Source: G963422595 sp963422595 (GTDB lineage: Bacteria > Pseudomonadota > Gammaproteobacteria > UBA4575). From it: 64,000 bases of DNA. Below the pieces are notes generated by a model that saw only the letters and a program-made list of their open reading frames with translations, did not search any database and was not told where the DNA came from. The stretch lies in contig OY730298.1 in the NCBI GenBank assembly GCA_963422595.1, positions 186,001-250,000 of the forward strand, read 5' to 3'. The position numbers and the translations under genes were made by a program. Position 1 is the stretch's first letter; each line of letters starts with the position of its first letter. Below are positions 1 through 17,135 of this stretch, piece by piece.

Positions 1-7894
<7,894 letters not shown>

Positions 7895-9160
7895 ATGCCC
7901 GCAGAAAAACTCTCATATCCCGGAAGAAATTACTTATTCGCGCCTGGCCCAACGCATATTCCGCAGGCGGTACAAAATGCCATGATCTGTCCACAGGAAG
8001 ATCATCGTGCTCCTGATTTTCCTCAGTTGGTCAAACCACTACTTCGGGATTGTAAGAAAATATTTAAGACCACTAAAGGCACGACTTTTCTGTTCCCTGC
8101 CACTGGCACCGCGGGTTGGGAAGTGGCCCTGGCTAATACGATGTCTCCGGGCGATAAGATTTTAACTACCCGCTTCGGGCAGTTCAGCCATCTGTGGTAC
8201 GACCTGGCCTGCCGCATCGGTTTAGACGTTCAGCTGGTGGAAACTCCTTGGGGCGAAGGAGTGCCACTTGACAAATTTAAACGCATTCTGGCGGCCGATA
8301 AAAATCATCAAATAAAGGCCGTGGTAGTGTGCCATAACGAAACCGCGACGGGCGTCACGAGCGATATTGCGGGTCTTCGTAAGGTGATGAACGTGGTAAA
8401 ACACCCAGCCATGCTTATGGTGGATGGCGTAAGTTCGATTGCGAGCATCGATTTCCGCATGGATCAATGGGATGTGGACGTTGCGGTAAGTGGTTCACAA
8501 AAGGGCTTTATGCTGCCAGCCGGAATGGCGATTGTTTGTTTCAGCAGAAAGGCCCTGGCGGCGCGTAAAAAAGCCAGGTGCGCGCGCTGCTTTTTGGACG
8601 TTCAGGATCATATCAATACTAATAAAGACGGATTTTTCCCTTACACCCCATCCGTGCCGATGTTACGAGGGCTGCGCGCTTCCATAAATTTATTGCTTGA
8701 AGAAGGTTTGGAAAACGTATTCAAACGCCACCATCGACTGGCGGAAGGGGTGCGTCTGGCCATCATGGCCTGGGGCCTGAAGCCCTGCGCCAAAGCCCCA
8801 AAATGGTATTCCGACACGGTTACCGCAATCGAGGTGCCACCCAGTGTCAACGCGGCGGAAGTCATCCATATCGCTTACCAACGCTATAATGTCTCTTTGG
8901 GCGCAGGCCTTTCTAAAGTCGCCGGTAAGGTGTTTCGTATCGGTCACTTGGGAGATAACAACGAAGCACGTATGATGGCCGTGCTTGGCGTCGTAGAAAT
9001 GGCGATGCGGGACGCGGGTATGAAGGTAAAAGCGGGCAGCGGGGTAGCCGCGGCCGGCGAGTATTACCGTAAAACCGCCAAAAAGATTAAAAAGTTCGGC
9101 GCTGCCAAAGCGCCCCGCAAAGCGCGTATCACCACCAAAAAGAAAAGCATTAAGGGGTAA
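7895..9160 (+). CDS. sga: Serine-glyoxylate aminotransferase
   Basis: A class V PLP aminotransferase of 421 residues. In the serine cycle it transfers the amino group of serine to glyoxylate, giving hydroxypyruvate and glycine. The N-terminus has the family motif APGPTHIP (about residues 17-24), followed by FPATGTAGWE. The PLP lysine is expected at K203 in SGSQKGFMLPAG. It is the first gene of the serine-cycle cluster, six bases upstream of mcl, so the two are likely cotranscribed. The last 26 or so residues form an unusually basic tail (KKIKKF, PRKAR, TTKKKS) beyond the usual family end. The ATG has only a weak AAGG upstream. Confidence 0.93.
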   Translation: MPAEKLSYPGRNYLFAPGPTHIPQAVQNAMICPQEDHRAPDFPQLVKPLLRDCKKIFKTTKGTTFLFPATGTAGWEVALANTMSPGDKILTTRFGQFSHLWYDLACRIGLDVQLVETPWGEGVPLDKFKRILAADKNHQIKAVVVCHNETATGVTSDIAGLRKVMNVVKHPAMLMVDGVSSIASIDFRMDQWDVDVAVSGSQKGFMLPAGMAIVCFSRKALAARKKARCARCFLDVQDHINTNKDGFFPYTPSVPMLRGLRASINLLLEEGLENVFKRHHRLAEGVRLAIMAWGLKPCAKAPKWYSDTVTAIEVPPSVNAAEVIHIAYQRYNVSLGAGLSKVAGKVFRIGHLGDNNEARMMAVLGVVEMAMRDAGMKVKAGSGVAAAGEYYRKTAKKIKKFGAAKAPRKARITTKKKSIKG

Positions 9161-9166
9161 ATCACC

Positions 9167-10108
9167 ATGAGTTTTACGCAATACCAACCCGCACGATTAC
9201 GTTTACAACGCTGTGAACTGGCGGTGCCGGGCTCCAATCCTAAAATGATTGAGAAGGCGCTTACCTGCGCGGCCGATTATGTGTTTCTTGACCTGGAGGA
9301 TGCCGTCGCCCCCGACGATAAATTGCAGGCACGTAAAAACATAATCGAGGCACTTAACGATTTAGACTGGCAGGGCAACGGCAAAACGGTGAGCGTACGT
9401 ATCAATGGTCTCGACACCCATTATATGTATCGCGACGTGGTGGACGTGGTGGAGCAGGCGGGCCAGGCACTGCACACTATCCTTATTCCGAAAGTCGGCG
9501 CGCCCGGCGACGTCTACATGGTTGATGCCATGGTGACTCAAATTGAAGAGGCTATGGGGTTGCAAAATAAAATTGGTCTGGAGGCATTGATTGAAACCGC
9601 ATTGGGAATGGCTAACGTCGAAGCTATCGCAACCTCCAGCAAACGCATGGAGGCATTGCATTTCGGGGTGGCAGATTACGCGGCCAGTAATCGCGCCCGC
9701 ACCGTCAACATCGGTGGCTTGAATCCGGATTACCCAGGCGATCAATGGCACTTTGCCATTTCACGCATGACCGTTGCATGTCGCGCCTATGGACTGCGAC
9801 CAATTGATGGGCCATTTGGGGATTTCAACGATGCTGACGGCTATCTGTTGGCGGCACGGCGTGCCGCAGCATTGGGAGTTGAAGGCAAATGGGCGATTCA
9901 CCCCAGGCAAATCGATTTGGCTAATGAGGTTTTTACGCCACCGGAAACCGAGGTCACTAAAGCTAAAAGGATTCTTGAAGAGTTGGATAAGGCCGCTAAA
10001 GAAGGGAAAGGCGCGGCGTCGTTGGATGGTAAAATGATTGATGCCGCTTCCGCGCGTATGGCAGAGAACGTGGTGCGGGCAGCCAATGCCATCGCCGCAA
10101 AATCCTGA
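9167..10108 (+). CDS. mcl: L-malyl-CoA lyase
   Basis: A 313-residue member of the HpcH/HpaI and citrate-lyase beta aldolase family. It cleaves malyl-CoA to acetyl-CoA and glyoxylate, the step that regenerates glyoxylate in the serine cycle. Visible motifs are DYVFLDLEDAVAPDDK near residue 40, LEALIETALGMANVEAI (metal-binding Glu), and LHFGVADYAAS (metal-binding Asp). Length fits methylotroph malyl-CoA lyases. Its neighbours sga and mtkAB make a C4-dicarboxylate role more likely than citrate lyase. It starts six bases after sga; a 184-base gap separates it from mtkA. Confidence 0.93.
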   Translation: MSFTQYQPARLRLQRCELAVPGSNPKMIEKALTCAADYVFLDLEDAVAPDDKLQARKNIIEALNDLDWQGNGKTVSVRINGLDTHYMYRDVVDVVEQAGQALHTILIPKVGAPGDVYMVDAMVTQIEEAMGLQNKIGLEALIETALGMANVEAIATSSKRMEALHFGVADYAASNRARTVNIGGLNPDYPGDQWHFAISRMTVACRAYGLRPIDGPFGDFNDADGYLLAARRAAALGVEGKWAIHPRQIDLANEVFTPPETEVTKAKRILEELDKAAKEGKGAASLDGKMIDAASARMAENVVRAANAIAAKS

Positions 10109-10292
10109 TTTATGGAGTTCTTTATATGCCGCTCATGCTTACAGGCAGTGGTCGGTTTGCTTAAAACTTGAGCAATTATCCAACAAGAGAGTTTGTCAAG
10201 ACATGGTTGAATAAGCTATAAAAGCTATTCGGTCAGACGTACCTTAAGGATTGACACGAATAAGAATGATCATTTTCTTGGGAGGAAGTTAA

Positions 10293-11471
10293 GTGGATAT
10301 TCATGAATATCAGGCAAAAGAGCTGTTATCAGAATTTGGGGTGGGCATTGCGCCAGGAGGATTGGCGTATAGCCCTGAACAGGCGGTCTACCGAGCCAAA
10401 GAAATAGGCGGACACAAGTGGGTGGTAAAGGCACAAATTCATTCCGGCGCACGCGGTAAGGCCGGTGGTATTAAAGTTTGCAGCAGCGATGAGGAAATCT
10501 GGAATGCGGCAGATGAGCTGTTAGGCAAAAAGCTCATCACTAATCAAACCGGGCCAGCCGGCAAGGTGGTCTATCGTCTGTATATAGAACAGGCTACAGA
10601 TATTGAGCGCGAAATCTACCTGGGCTATGTCTTAGACCGTAATAAACAGCGTGTGGTAATTGTCACTTCAGCCGAAGGCGGCATGGAAATCGAAGAATTA
10701 GCGCACTCAAAACCGGAATCGATCATTCGCGTAGAAGTTGAACCGGCAGTAGGTCTGCGCGATTTTCAAGCGCGTGAACTCGCTTTTGGTATCGGCATAC
10801 ACGCGGACCTGATTAGCCAGGCGGTGCATACCCTTATGGGCGCCTATCGTGCGTTTCGTGGCCTGGACGCTACTATGGTGGAAATCAATCCTTTGGTAGC
10901 TACTAAAGACGGTCGTCTGCTGGCCCTGGACGCAAAAATGGGCTTTGACGATAATGCCTTGTTCCGACGCCCGAATATCTCTGAACTGCGCGATAAGTCG
11001 CAGGAGGACCCACGCGAGACCGCGGCGTCTGATCGGGGCTTGAGCTACGTGGGTTTAGACGGGGACATCGGTTGTATGATCAATGGAGCTGGCCTGGCCA
11101 TGGCAACTATGGATATGATTAAACATAAAGGTGGAGAACCAGCAAATTTTCTGGATATTGGCGGCGGCGCTTCACCCGATCGCGTCACCAAGGCGTTTAA
11201 ACTGGTACTCGATGACGGCAACGTAAAGGCCATGCTGGTGAATATCTTTGCCGGTATCAATCGCTGCGATTGGATCGCCGAAGGCGTAATTCAAGCCTTT
11301 GGCAAATTAGAGGTAAAAGTGCCCGTTGTGGTGCGCCTGTCTGGAACCAACGTGGAAAAGGGTATGCAGATGCTAAAAGACAGCGGCCATCCAGTAATTA
11401 CCGCAGATACCTTAGCGGAAGCAGCAGAAAAAGTCGTGGCGGAACGTGACCGCGTTGCCAACGCCGCATAA
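10293..11471 (+). CDS. mtkA: Malate-CoA ligase (malate thiokinase) beta subunit
   Basis: A 392-residue ATP-grasp subunit homologous to SucC. With MtkB it forms malyl-CoA from malate, CoA and ATP. The N-terminus MDIHEYQAKELL is the classic succinyl/malyl-CoA ligase beta start. GNGAGL-like CMINGAGLAMATMDM and NIFAGINRCDWIAEG mark the CoA-ligase domain. The start is GTG at 10293, set by a strong SD, GGAGGAAG, at 10281-10288. I call mtk rather than suc because mcl and hpr flank it and no 2-oxoglutarate dehydrogenase genes are near. Sequence alone does not settle malate against succinate. Confidence 0.9.
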   Translation: MDIHEYQAKELLSEFGVGIAPGGLAYSPEQAVYRAKEIGGHKWVVKAQIHSGARGKAGGIKVCSSDEEIWNAADELLGKKLITNQTGPAGKVVYRLYIEQATDIEREIYLGYVLDRNKQRVVIVTSAEGGMEIEELAHSKPESIIRVEVEPAVGLRDFQARELAFGIGIHADLISQAVHTLMGAYRAFRGLDATMVEINPLVATKDGRLLALDAKMGFDDNALFRRPNISELRDKSQEDPRETAASDRGLSYVGLDGDIGCMINGAGLAMATMDMIKHKGGEPANFLDIGGGASPDRVTKAFKLVLDDGNVKAMLVNIFAGINRCDWIAEGVIQAFGKLEVKVPVVVRLSGTNVEKGMQMLKDSGHPVITADTLAEAAEKVVAERDRVANAA

Positions 11472-11487
11472 TTCAGGAGAAGCGCAC

Positions 11488-12378
11488 ATGACTATTATGA
11501 TCGATGAAAATACTCAAGTCCTGGTACAGGGATTTACCGGTAAAATTGGTAGCTTTCACGCCGCTGAAATGCTTGAGTACGGCACCAAAATTGTGGGGGG
11601 CATCACACCGGGCAAGGGTGGACAAACCCATCTGGGCTTGCCGGTTTTCAACACCGTGAAAGAAGCAGTCGCAGAGACCGCGGCCACTGCCAGTGTGGTG
11701 TTTGTGCCAGCCGCCTTTGCAGCGGATTCTATCATGGAGGCGGCAGACGCTGGCATCAAGGTGTGCGTGGCTATCACCGACGGCATACCAGCACAGGATA
11801 TGATGCGTGTAAAACGCTATATGTTTCGTTATAAAAGAGCAGACCGCATGCGCCTTACCGGCCCAAACTGCGCCGGCACTATCAGCCCGGGCAAAAGCCT
11901 GCTGGGCATTATGCCTGGACATATCTATATACAAGGTAACGTAGGCGTAGTCGCGCGTTCGGGTACGCTGGGCTACGAAGCTGCTTCACAAATGAAGGCG
12001 CGCGGTATCGGCATCACTACCAGCGTGGGCATCGGCGGCGACCCGATCAATGGTTGCTCACACCGGGATATCCTCGAATTATTTGAACAGGACGCGGATA
12101 CCAAGGCCGTGATGATGATCGGTGAGATCGGCGGCCCACAGGAGGCAGAAGCCGCACAATACTTTAAAAATCATATGACTAAACCACTGGTGGCTTACAT
12201 CGCAGGACTCACCGCACCTAAGGGCCGGCGCATGGGTCATGCCGGCGCGATTATCTCAGGAAAAGGCGAGAGCGCGAGCGAAAAAGTCGAAATACTGGAA
12301 GCAGCTGGCGTAACGGTAGCGCCTAACCCGTCTGATCTGGGCTCGACCATGGAGAAAGTCATGCAGGATATAGCCTAA
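11488..12378 (+). CDS. mtkB: Malate-CoA ligase (malate thiokinase) alpha subunit
   Basis: A 296-residue partner of MtkA, homologous to SucD. It has a CoA-binding Rossmann domain (VLVQGFTGKIGSFHA) and the phospho-histidine motif RRMGHAGAIISGKGE near residue 250. ATG 11488 is chosen because AGGAGA lies at 11475-11480 and the protein then starts MTIMIDENTQVLVQGFTG. An upstream GTG at 11446 would overlap mtkA and has no such site. The intergenic distance from mtkA is only 16 bases, so the two subunits are almost certainly cotranslated from one transcript. Confidence 0.92.
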   Translation: MTIMIDENTQVLVQGFTGKIGSFHAAEMLEYGTKIVGGITPGKGGQTHLGLPVFNTVKEAVAETAATASVVFVPAAFAADSIMEAADAGIKVCVAITDGIPAQDMMRVKRYMFRYKRADRMRLTGPNCAGTISPGKSLLGIMPGHIYIQGNVGVVARSGTLGYEAASQMKARGIGITTSVGIGGDPINGCSHRDILELFEQDADTKAVMMIGEIGGPQEAEAAQYFKNHMTKPLVAYIAGLTAPKGRRMGHAGAIISGKGESASEKVEILEAAGVTVAPNPSDLGSTMEKVMQDIA

Positions 12379-12405
12379 AAAGGGCGTTATTCAGGAGAAT
12401 AAAGA

Positions 12406-13377
12406 ATGAGTAAGTTACAAGTGATGGTCTCACGCGCCTGGCCTGCTGAGGTCGAGGCGGCCTTAAAAGAAAAATACCAGGTGCGCCTTAACACCAACGA
12501 CGTGGCGATGACGAAAGATGAAATAAAACAGGCATTAGGTAGTTGTGATGCCTTTTTGCCTACCGTGACGGACCCGATTGACGCGGAAGTGCTGGGCACA
12601 GAACCCTTGCGCGCAAAGTTTATTGGTAACTTTGGCGTGGGCTTCAATCACATCGATCTGGACGCGGCAAAGGCACGCGGCCTTACCGTTACTAATACTC
12701 CCGAGGTGCTTACTGATTGCACGGCCGATATTGCCATGACGCTGATGTTGATGGTGGCGCGGCGCACCAGCGAAGGCGAACGTCACGTACGATCAAAATC
12801 ATGGACCGGTTGGCGCCCTACACATATGCTGGCAACTAAAGTAACTGGCAAGACCTTAGGGTTAATCGGGATGGGACGCATCGCGCAGGCCATGGCGCAA
12901 CGCGCACATTTCGGCTTTGGAATGAAAATTATTTTTTCCGACCCATACCCGCCTCCTACTGAAGTCATTAAAAAGTTTGACGCCAGACAGTGCGACTCTA
13001 TAGATGAATTGTTGGCAAATTCAGATTTTGTTTCAATCCATTGTCCCGGCGGTAAAGATACTTATCATTTGTTGAACAAAGAAAATCTTGTGAAAATGCA
13101 GCGTACCGCATTTTTAATTAACTCGGCACGTGGCGACGTCATTGATAACGATGCGTTAATTGATGCACTTGCAAACGGCACTATCGCAGGCGCCGGCCTA
13201 GACGTGTTTGAAGGCGAACCGCATTTAGACGAGCGCTTCATCAACCTGGAAAACGTGGTGCTGCTGCCGCATTTAGGCAGCGCATCAACTGAAACGCGCG
13301 TAGCAATGGGAAATCGCGTATTGGAGAACCTGGCAGCATTTGTAGCCGGAGAAACGCCGAGGGATAAGTTAGTCTAA
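12406..13377 (+). CDS. hpr: Hydroxypyruvate reductase (D-2-hydroxyacid dehydrogenase family)
   Basis: 323 residues of the D-isomer-specific 2-hydroxyacid dehydrogenase family. In the serine cycle it reduces hydroxypyruvate to D-glycerate. The nucleotide-binding motif GLIGMGRIAQA falls near residues 151-161. The catalytic triad is visible as Arg in NSARGDVIDN (about 242), Glu in DVFEGEP (about 271) and His in LLPHLGSA (about 289). A good SD (AGGAGAA) precedes ATG 12406, 27 bases after mtkB. Context makes hydroxypyruvate the likely substrate; glyoxylate reductase activity is common in the family. Confidence 0.9.
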   Translation: MSKLQVMVSRAWPAEVEAALKEKYQVRLNTNDVAMTKDEIKQALGSCDAFLPTVTDPIDAEVLGTEPLRAKFIGNFGVGFNHIDLDAAKARGLTVTNTPEVLTDCTADIAMTLMLMVARRTSEGERHVRSKSWTGWRPTHMLATKVTGKTLGLIGMGRIAQAMAQRAHFGFGMKIIFSDPYPPPTEVIKKFDARQCDSIDELLANSDFVSIHCPGGKDTYHLLNKENLVKMQRTAFLINSARGDVIDNDALIDALANGTIAGAGLDVFEGEPHLDERFINLENVVLLPHLGSASTETRVAMGNRVLENLAAFVAGETPRDKLV

Positions 13378-13473
13378 GCCCACGTTGGTGCCGTCACCGT
13401 ATGCCTGCGGAAGTCTACACAGGTACGATTTCCTGTGTTACCGCGTGATTGACTTTAACCAGCTACCAACGGC

Positions 13474-16248
13474 ATGAACGATAGTTCCCCGATGTCCTGG
13501 ACGCAACTGACCCGAGTTGCGAGCGGCCGCACTATCATAGATCCCTCAGCAGGCTATGAAGACGATCTGGTAGAGCTTCTCTATCAACAGCTGTTAAGCG
13601 TAATACGCACTCGCCAACCTGACATCGAAGCCTTTCTTGAAAACCGGAAAGATATTTGCGCCGCCGCCAACAAACAAATCCTGTATATCCTGGAGACGCA
13701 CGGTATCTGGTTTCAGCTGTTAAGCATTGCAGAACAACATGCAATGGTGCAACAACACCGTCAAATCGAAAAAGAGTATGGTCGCGATCGCGTGCCCGGT
13801 ACCTTTGCCTATACATTTTCAACTGCCGCACAACGTGGTATTGCAGCGGAAGAAGTTCAAGCGGTCTTGAATAATAGTTTTATTTGCCCGGTCATCACCG
13901 CGCACCCTACCGAAGCAAAGCGCGTAACGGTGTTAGAAATCCATCGCCGCATTTATGTACTACTTAAGCAGCTGGAGCTTACCCGATGGACGCTCAAAGA
14001 ACGCGATGATTTAGTCCATGAGCTGCGAAACGAGATTGATTTACTTTGGCTAACGGGTGAGATTCGCTTAGAGAAACCTACCGTCGCTCAAGAGGTGACG
14101 TGGGGATTGCATTTTTTTGTGGAATCTTTATTTGATGGCGTGATGGAGCTTTATAGTGAACTTAACTACGCCCTTGAACAAGCCTATCCAAACTATGAGT
14201 TCGAGGTGCCACCATTATTTCGCTTCGGCTCCTGGATTGGCGGAGACCGGGACGGAAATCCAAACGTTACTACCGAAGTTACCGCGTCGGCAATACAGGC
14301 AAACGCCAGAATTTGTATAAAACGTTACCGTCAGAATATTTTTGAGTTGGGTGCGAAACTAAGCATCGCCAGCCACTCAGTAACCGTTGCGGATAGTTTC
14401 ATGCAGGCATTACAGCACATACTGGAGGTGCACGGCGAAGCTGAAGCTTTTTCAAAACGCAACCCAGGCGAAGTTTTCCGTCAGTATTTGCGCTGCATGT
14501 TACGCAGTATTGACGCTACACTGGATAATCTTGAAGACTTGGGTAAATCAAACGTGGCATATCATCGTGCCTCCGACTTAGCCGCTGACTTAAAAACACT
14601 TGAGCGTGGATTAATTGATTCCAGATGTGAGCATTTAAGCGCCGCCAACGTGCGCCCACTTCGCCATATGGTGGAAACATTTGGGTTTCGCACCGTAAGT
14701 TTGGATTTGCGCGAAAACACTACCGTAACAAACGCGGTGCTCGCGGAAATTTGGCAGTTGTTACACCAAAAGACGCATCTGGACGTCCCGGATTTTGCAT
14801 CGACGGAATGGAGACAGTGGATTATAGATCAACTGATGCAACCTTTGCGGGTGGTTCCCTGTATTGATAATTTGTCTGCACAAGCCCGATCGGCCCTGGC
14901 AATGTTGGATCAGGTTAAACACTATAAGCGTAACCCAGACCCACAAACATTCGGCGTTTTTGTATTAAGTATGACGCGAACTGCCACTGATATCCTGGGC
15001 GTCTACCTGCTGGCTAAGTATGTGGGGTTGTTCACTGATGCCGATGGCTTAGATGCTTGCCGAATTTTGGTTGTGCCTTTGTTAGAGACAATTGAAGATT
15101 TAGAAACAGGGCCAATCATTTTACATGAGTTGTTAGAACACGCATTTATTCGGCGCACTGTTCGAAAACACGGTGGTTCACAGGAAATTATGGTCGGATA
15201 CTCTGACTCAAATAAGGATGGTGGCTTCCTTACCTCTAACTGGATTATCAATAAGGCGCAAATACAAATCCATGAGGCGAGCAATAAACACAAAATACCG
15301 GTTTCATTTTTTCATGGGCGGGGGGGTTCCGTGAGCCGTGGCGGGGCACCCAGTGGCCGCGCCATTGCGGCGCAGCCTGTAAACACAATTAACGGGCGTA
15401 TGCGCGTCACGGAACAAGGTGAAGTGGTTTCTCATAAATACGCAAACCGTGGTTTTGCAGAAGCGCAAATGGAGATACTCGCCGCCAGTGTGCTGACGCA
15501 CACGTTAATGTCGGGAACAGATGCCGTATATCAAGGCGACGCCGAATTAGATGAGGTTATGGAAGCCCTGTCCGGCACTTCTTACGTCACTTATCGTAGC
15601 TTTATTGAATACCCGGGCCTGGTTGAATTTTATCAACAAGCGAGCCCGGTTGAGGAACTGACGTTGATGAAGATTGGTTCCAGACCCTCCCGCAGATTCG
15701 GCGCGGCTACGTTAGACGATCTGCGCGCAATTCCATGGGTGTTTGCCTGGACCCAAAATCGTATTTTGGTGCCTGGCTGGTACGGCGTAGGTAGTAGCCT
15801 TGAACAGTTAATTAATATCCGCGGTGATCCCGGTAGGGAGATTTTACAAAGACTGTACGAGCAACACGCGCTATTCAGGCTGATCGTAGACGGCGTAGAA
15901 AAAACGCTATTACTCGTTGATATGGAAGTTGCGCAAAAATATTCTGAGTTGGTCACCAACACAGAGTATAAAGAAAAAATTTTTTCCGACATCAGGTGGG
16001 AATATGACCGGACTGTCAGAATGGTGTTGCAAATTACCGGAGAAGACCAGTTATGCGATCGTTTCCCAAACTTCAAACGGCACTTTTTCAGACGCCTGGA
16101 ATATTTAAATCAAGTGGGTATCGAGCAAGTCGAACTGGTAAAAAAGTTTCGTGATCAGGAGTTTGAAAATCAAAACAAACAGGAGGTGCTGGTTGCTTTG
16201 CTTTTGTCTATTAACTGCATTGCAGCAGGCATCGGCAGTACCGGCTAA
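13474..16248 (+). CDS. ppc: Phosphoenolpyruvate carboxylase
   Basis: 924 residues, the usual length for PEPC. It fixes bicarbonate onto PEP to give oxaloacetate, the CO2-fixing step of the serine cycle. The catalytic histidine is H144 in VITAHPTEAKR. GSWIGGDRDGNPNVT and the glycine-rich FHGRGGSVSRGGAPSGRA loop are both present. The C-terminus ends AAGIGSTG, where most PEPCs end in NTG. ATG 13474 has no clear SD, and a second ATG at 13492 is possible. A 96-base gap from hpr contains a small inverted repeat but no T-run. Confidence 0.95.
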   Translation: MNDSSPMSWTQLTRVASGRTIIDPSAGYEDDLVELLYQQLLSVIRTRQPDIEAFLENRKDICAAANKQILYILETHGIWFQLLSIAEQHAMVQQHRQIEKEYGRDRVPGTFAYTFSTAAQRGIAAEEVQAVLNNSFICPVITAHPTEAKRVTVLEIHRRIYVLLKQLELTRWTLKERDDLVHELRNEIDLLWLTGEIRLEKPTVAQEVTWGLHFFVESLFDGVMELYSELNYALEQAYPNYEFEVPPLFRFGSWIGGDRDGNPNVTTEVTASAIQANARICIKRYRQNIFELGAKLSIASHSVTVADSFMQALQHILEVHGEAEAFSKRNPGEVFRQYLRCMLRSIDATLDNLEDLGKSNVAYHRASDLAADLKTLERGLIDSRCEHLSAANVRPLRHMVETFGFRTVSLDLRENTTVTNAVLAEIWQLLHQKTHLDVPDFASTEWRQWIIDQLMQPLRVVPCIDNLSAQARSALAMLDQVKHYKRNPDPQTFGVFVLSMTRTATDILGVYLLAKYVGLFTDADGLDACRILVVPLLETIEDLETGPIILHELLEHAFIRRTVRKHGGSQEIMVGYSDSNKDGGFLTSNWIINKAQIQIHEASNKHKIPVSFFHGRGGSVSRGGAPSGRAIAAQPVNTINGRMRVTEQGEVVSHKYANRGFAEAQMEILAASVLTHTLMSGTDAVYQGDAELDEVMEALSGTSYVTYRSFIEYPGLVEFYQQASPVEELTLMKIGSRPSRRFGAATLDDLRAIPWVFAWTQNRILVPGWYGVGSSLEQLINIRGDPGREILQRLYEQHALFRLIVDGVEKTLLLVDMEVAQKYSELVTNTEYKEKIFSDIRWEYDRTVRMVLQITGEDQLCDRFPNFKRHFFRRLEYLNQVGIEQVELVKKFRDQEFENQNKQEVLVALLLSINCIAAGIGSTG

Positions 16249-16266
16249 GCCAGTAAATAAAAGATT

Positions 16267-17124
16267 GTGAAAAGGCTTTTATATCATTTCGATACGGATC
16301 CCATTCCAAGCGTGTTTGACTCTGTAGTCGCCTACGACGGTGGGGCCGATCACGTAACGCAATTCGGGGGAATAAATAGCGATAATTGCAGTAATTTAGT
16401 CGCCGGGGCAGTCTATACGCGCGCGCCCAAAAATAAAAAAAATACTGCCATCTTTGTTGGCGGTAGCGACCTGGTTGCCGGACAAAACCTGTTCCAGCAT
16501 ATACAAAATGATTTTTTCCAAAATTTCCGGGTGTCGGTGATGCTGGACAGTAATGGCTGTAATACTACCGCCGCCGCTGGCGTGGCCTTATTAAATAAAA
16601 CCACGTCGTTACAGGGTAAAACCGCCGTGGTGTTGGCCGGTACCGGGCCCGTAGGCCAGCGCGCAGCGGTATTACTGGCAAAAAGTGGTGCGCAGGTGCG
16701 CCTTACTTCGCGTAAGCAGGATCGTTGTTCTCAGGCGTGTGATGAAATGGCAGAACGCTTTGGGGTGTTACTAATGCCTATGCAGGCCGGGGATACCGAT
16801 TCCACCAACGCCGCCCTGGACGGGGCACATATCGTATTCGGTACCGGAAAGGCTGGCATTCGACTACTCGACGCGTATCAGTGGCAACGACATGCCACAC
16901 TGGAGATATTGGCAGACGTGAATACTGCGCCCCCGGTTGGCTTTGAGGGCATTGATATGATGGATAAAGGTACTGAACGTTGCGGTAAAAAAATCTTTGG
17001 TGGCATCGGTATTGGTGCCTTAAAACTTAAATTACACCGTGCGTGCGTGGCTAAATTATTTGAATCCAACGATCAGGTATTAGACGCCGAGGCCATTTAC
17101 CAGATCGCGCAACGCATGGCATAG
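16267..17124 (+). CDS. mtdA: NADP-dependent methylene-H4MPT/methylene-H4F dehydrogenase (MtdA type)
   Basis: 285 residues. It resembles MtdA rather than MtdB by the N-terminal pattern FDTDPIPSVFDSVVAYDGGA, the block MLDSNGCNTTAAAGVALL, the Rossmann motif VLAGTGPVGQRAA, and the end LKLHRACVAKLFES. MtdA oxidises or reduces the methylene C1 unit on tetrahydrofolate or tetrahydromethanopterin with NADP, linking formaldehyde/formate metabolism to serine synthesis. It starts at GTG 16267, 18 bases after ppc. The usual companion fch (methenyl-H4F cyclohydrolase) is not in this window. The assignment comes from recalled family features, not an alignment. Confidence 0.88.
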   Translation: MKRLLYHFDTDPIPSVFDSVVAYDGGADHVTQFGGINSDNCSNLVAGAVYTRAPKNKKNTAIFVGGSDLVAGQNLFQHIQNDFFQNFRVSVMLDSNGCNTTAAAGVALLNKTTSLQGKTAVVLAGTGPVGQRAAVLLAKSGAQVRLTSRKQDRCSQACDEMAERFGVLLMPMQAGDTDSTNAALDGAHIVFGTGKAGIRLLDAYQWQRHATLEILADVNTAPPVGFEGIDMMDKGTERCGKKIFGGIGIGALKLKLHRACVAKLFESNDQVLDAEAIYQIAQRMA

Positions 17125-17135
17125 ACCTGCAACGT

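Noticed and set aside
11446..11487. Longer mtkB start at GTG 11446
   Set aside because: It overlaps mtkA, has no SD and adds residues not seen in the family; ATG 11488 has AGGAGA.
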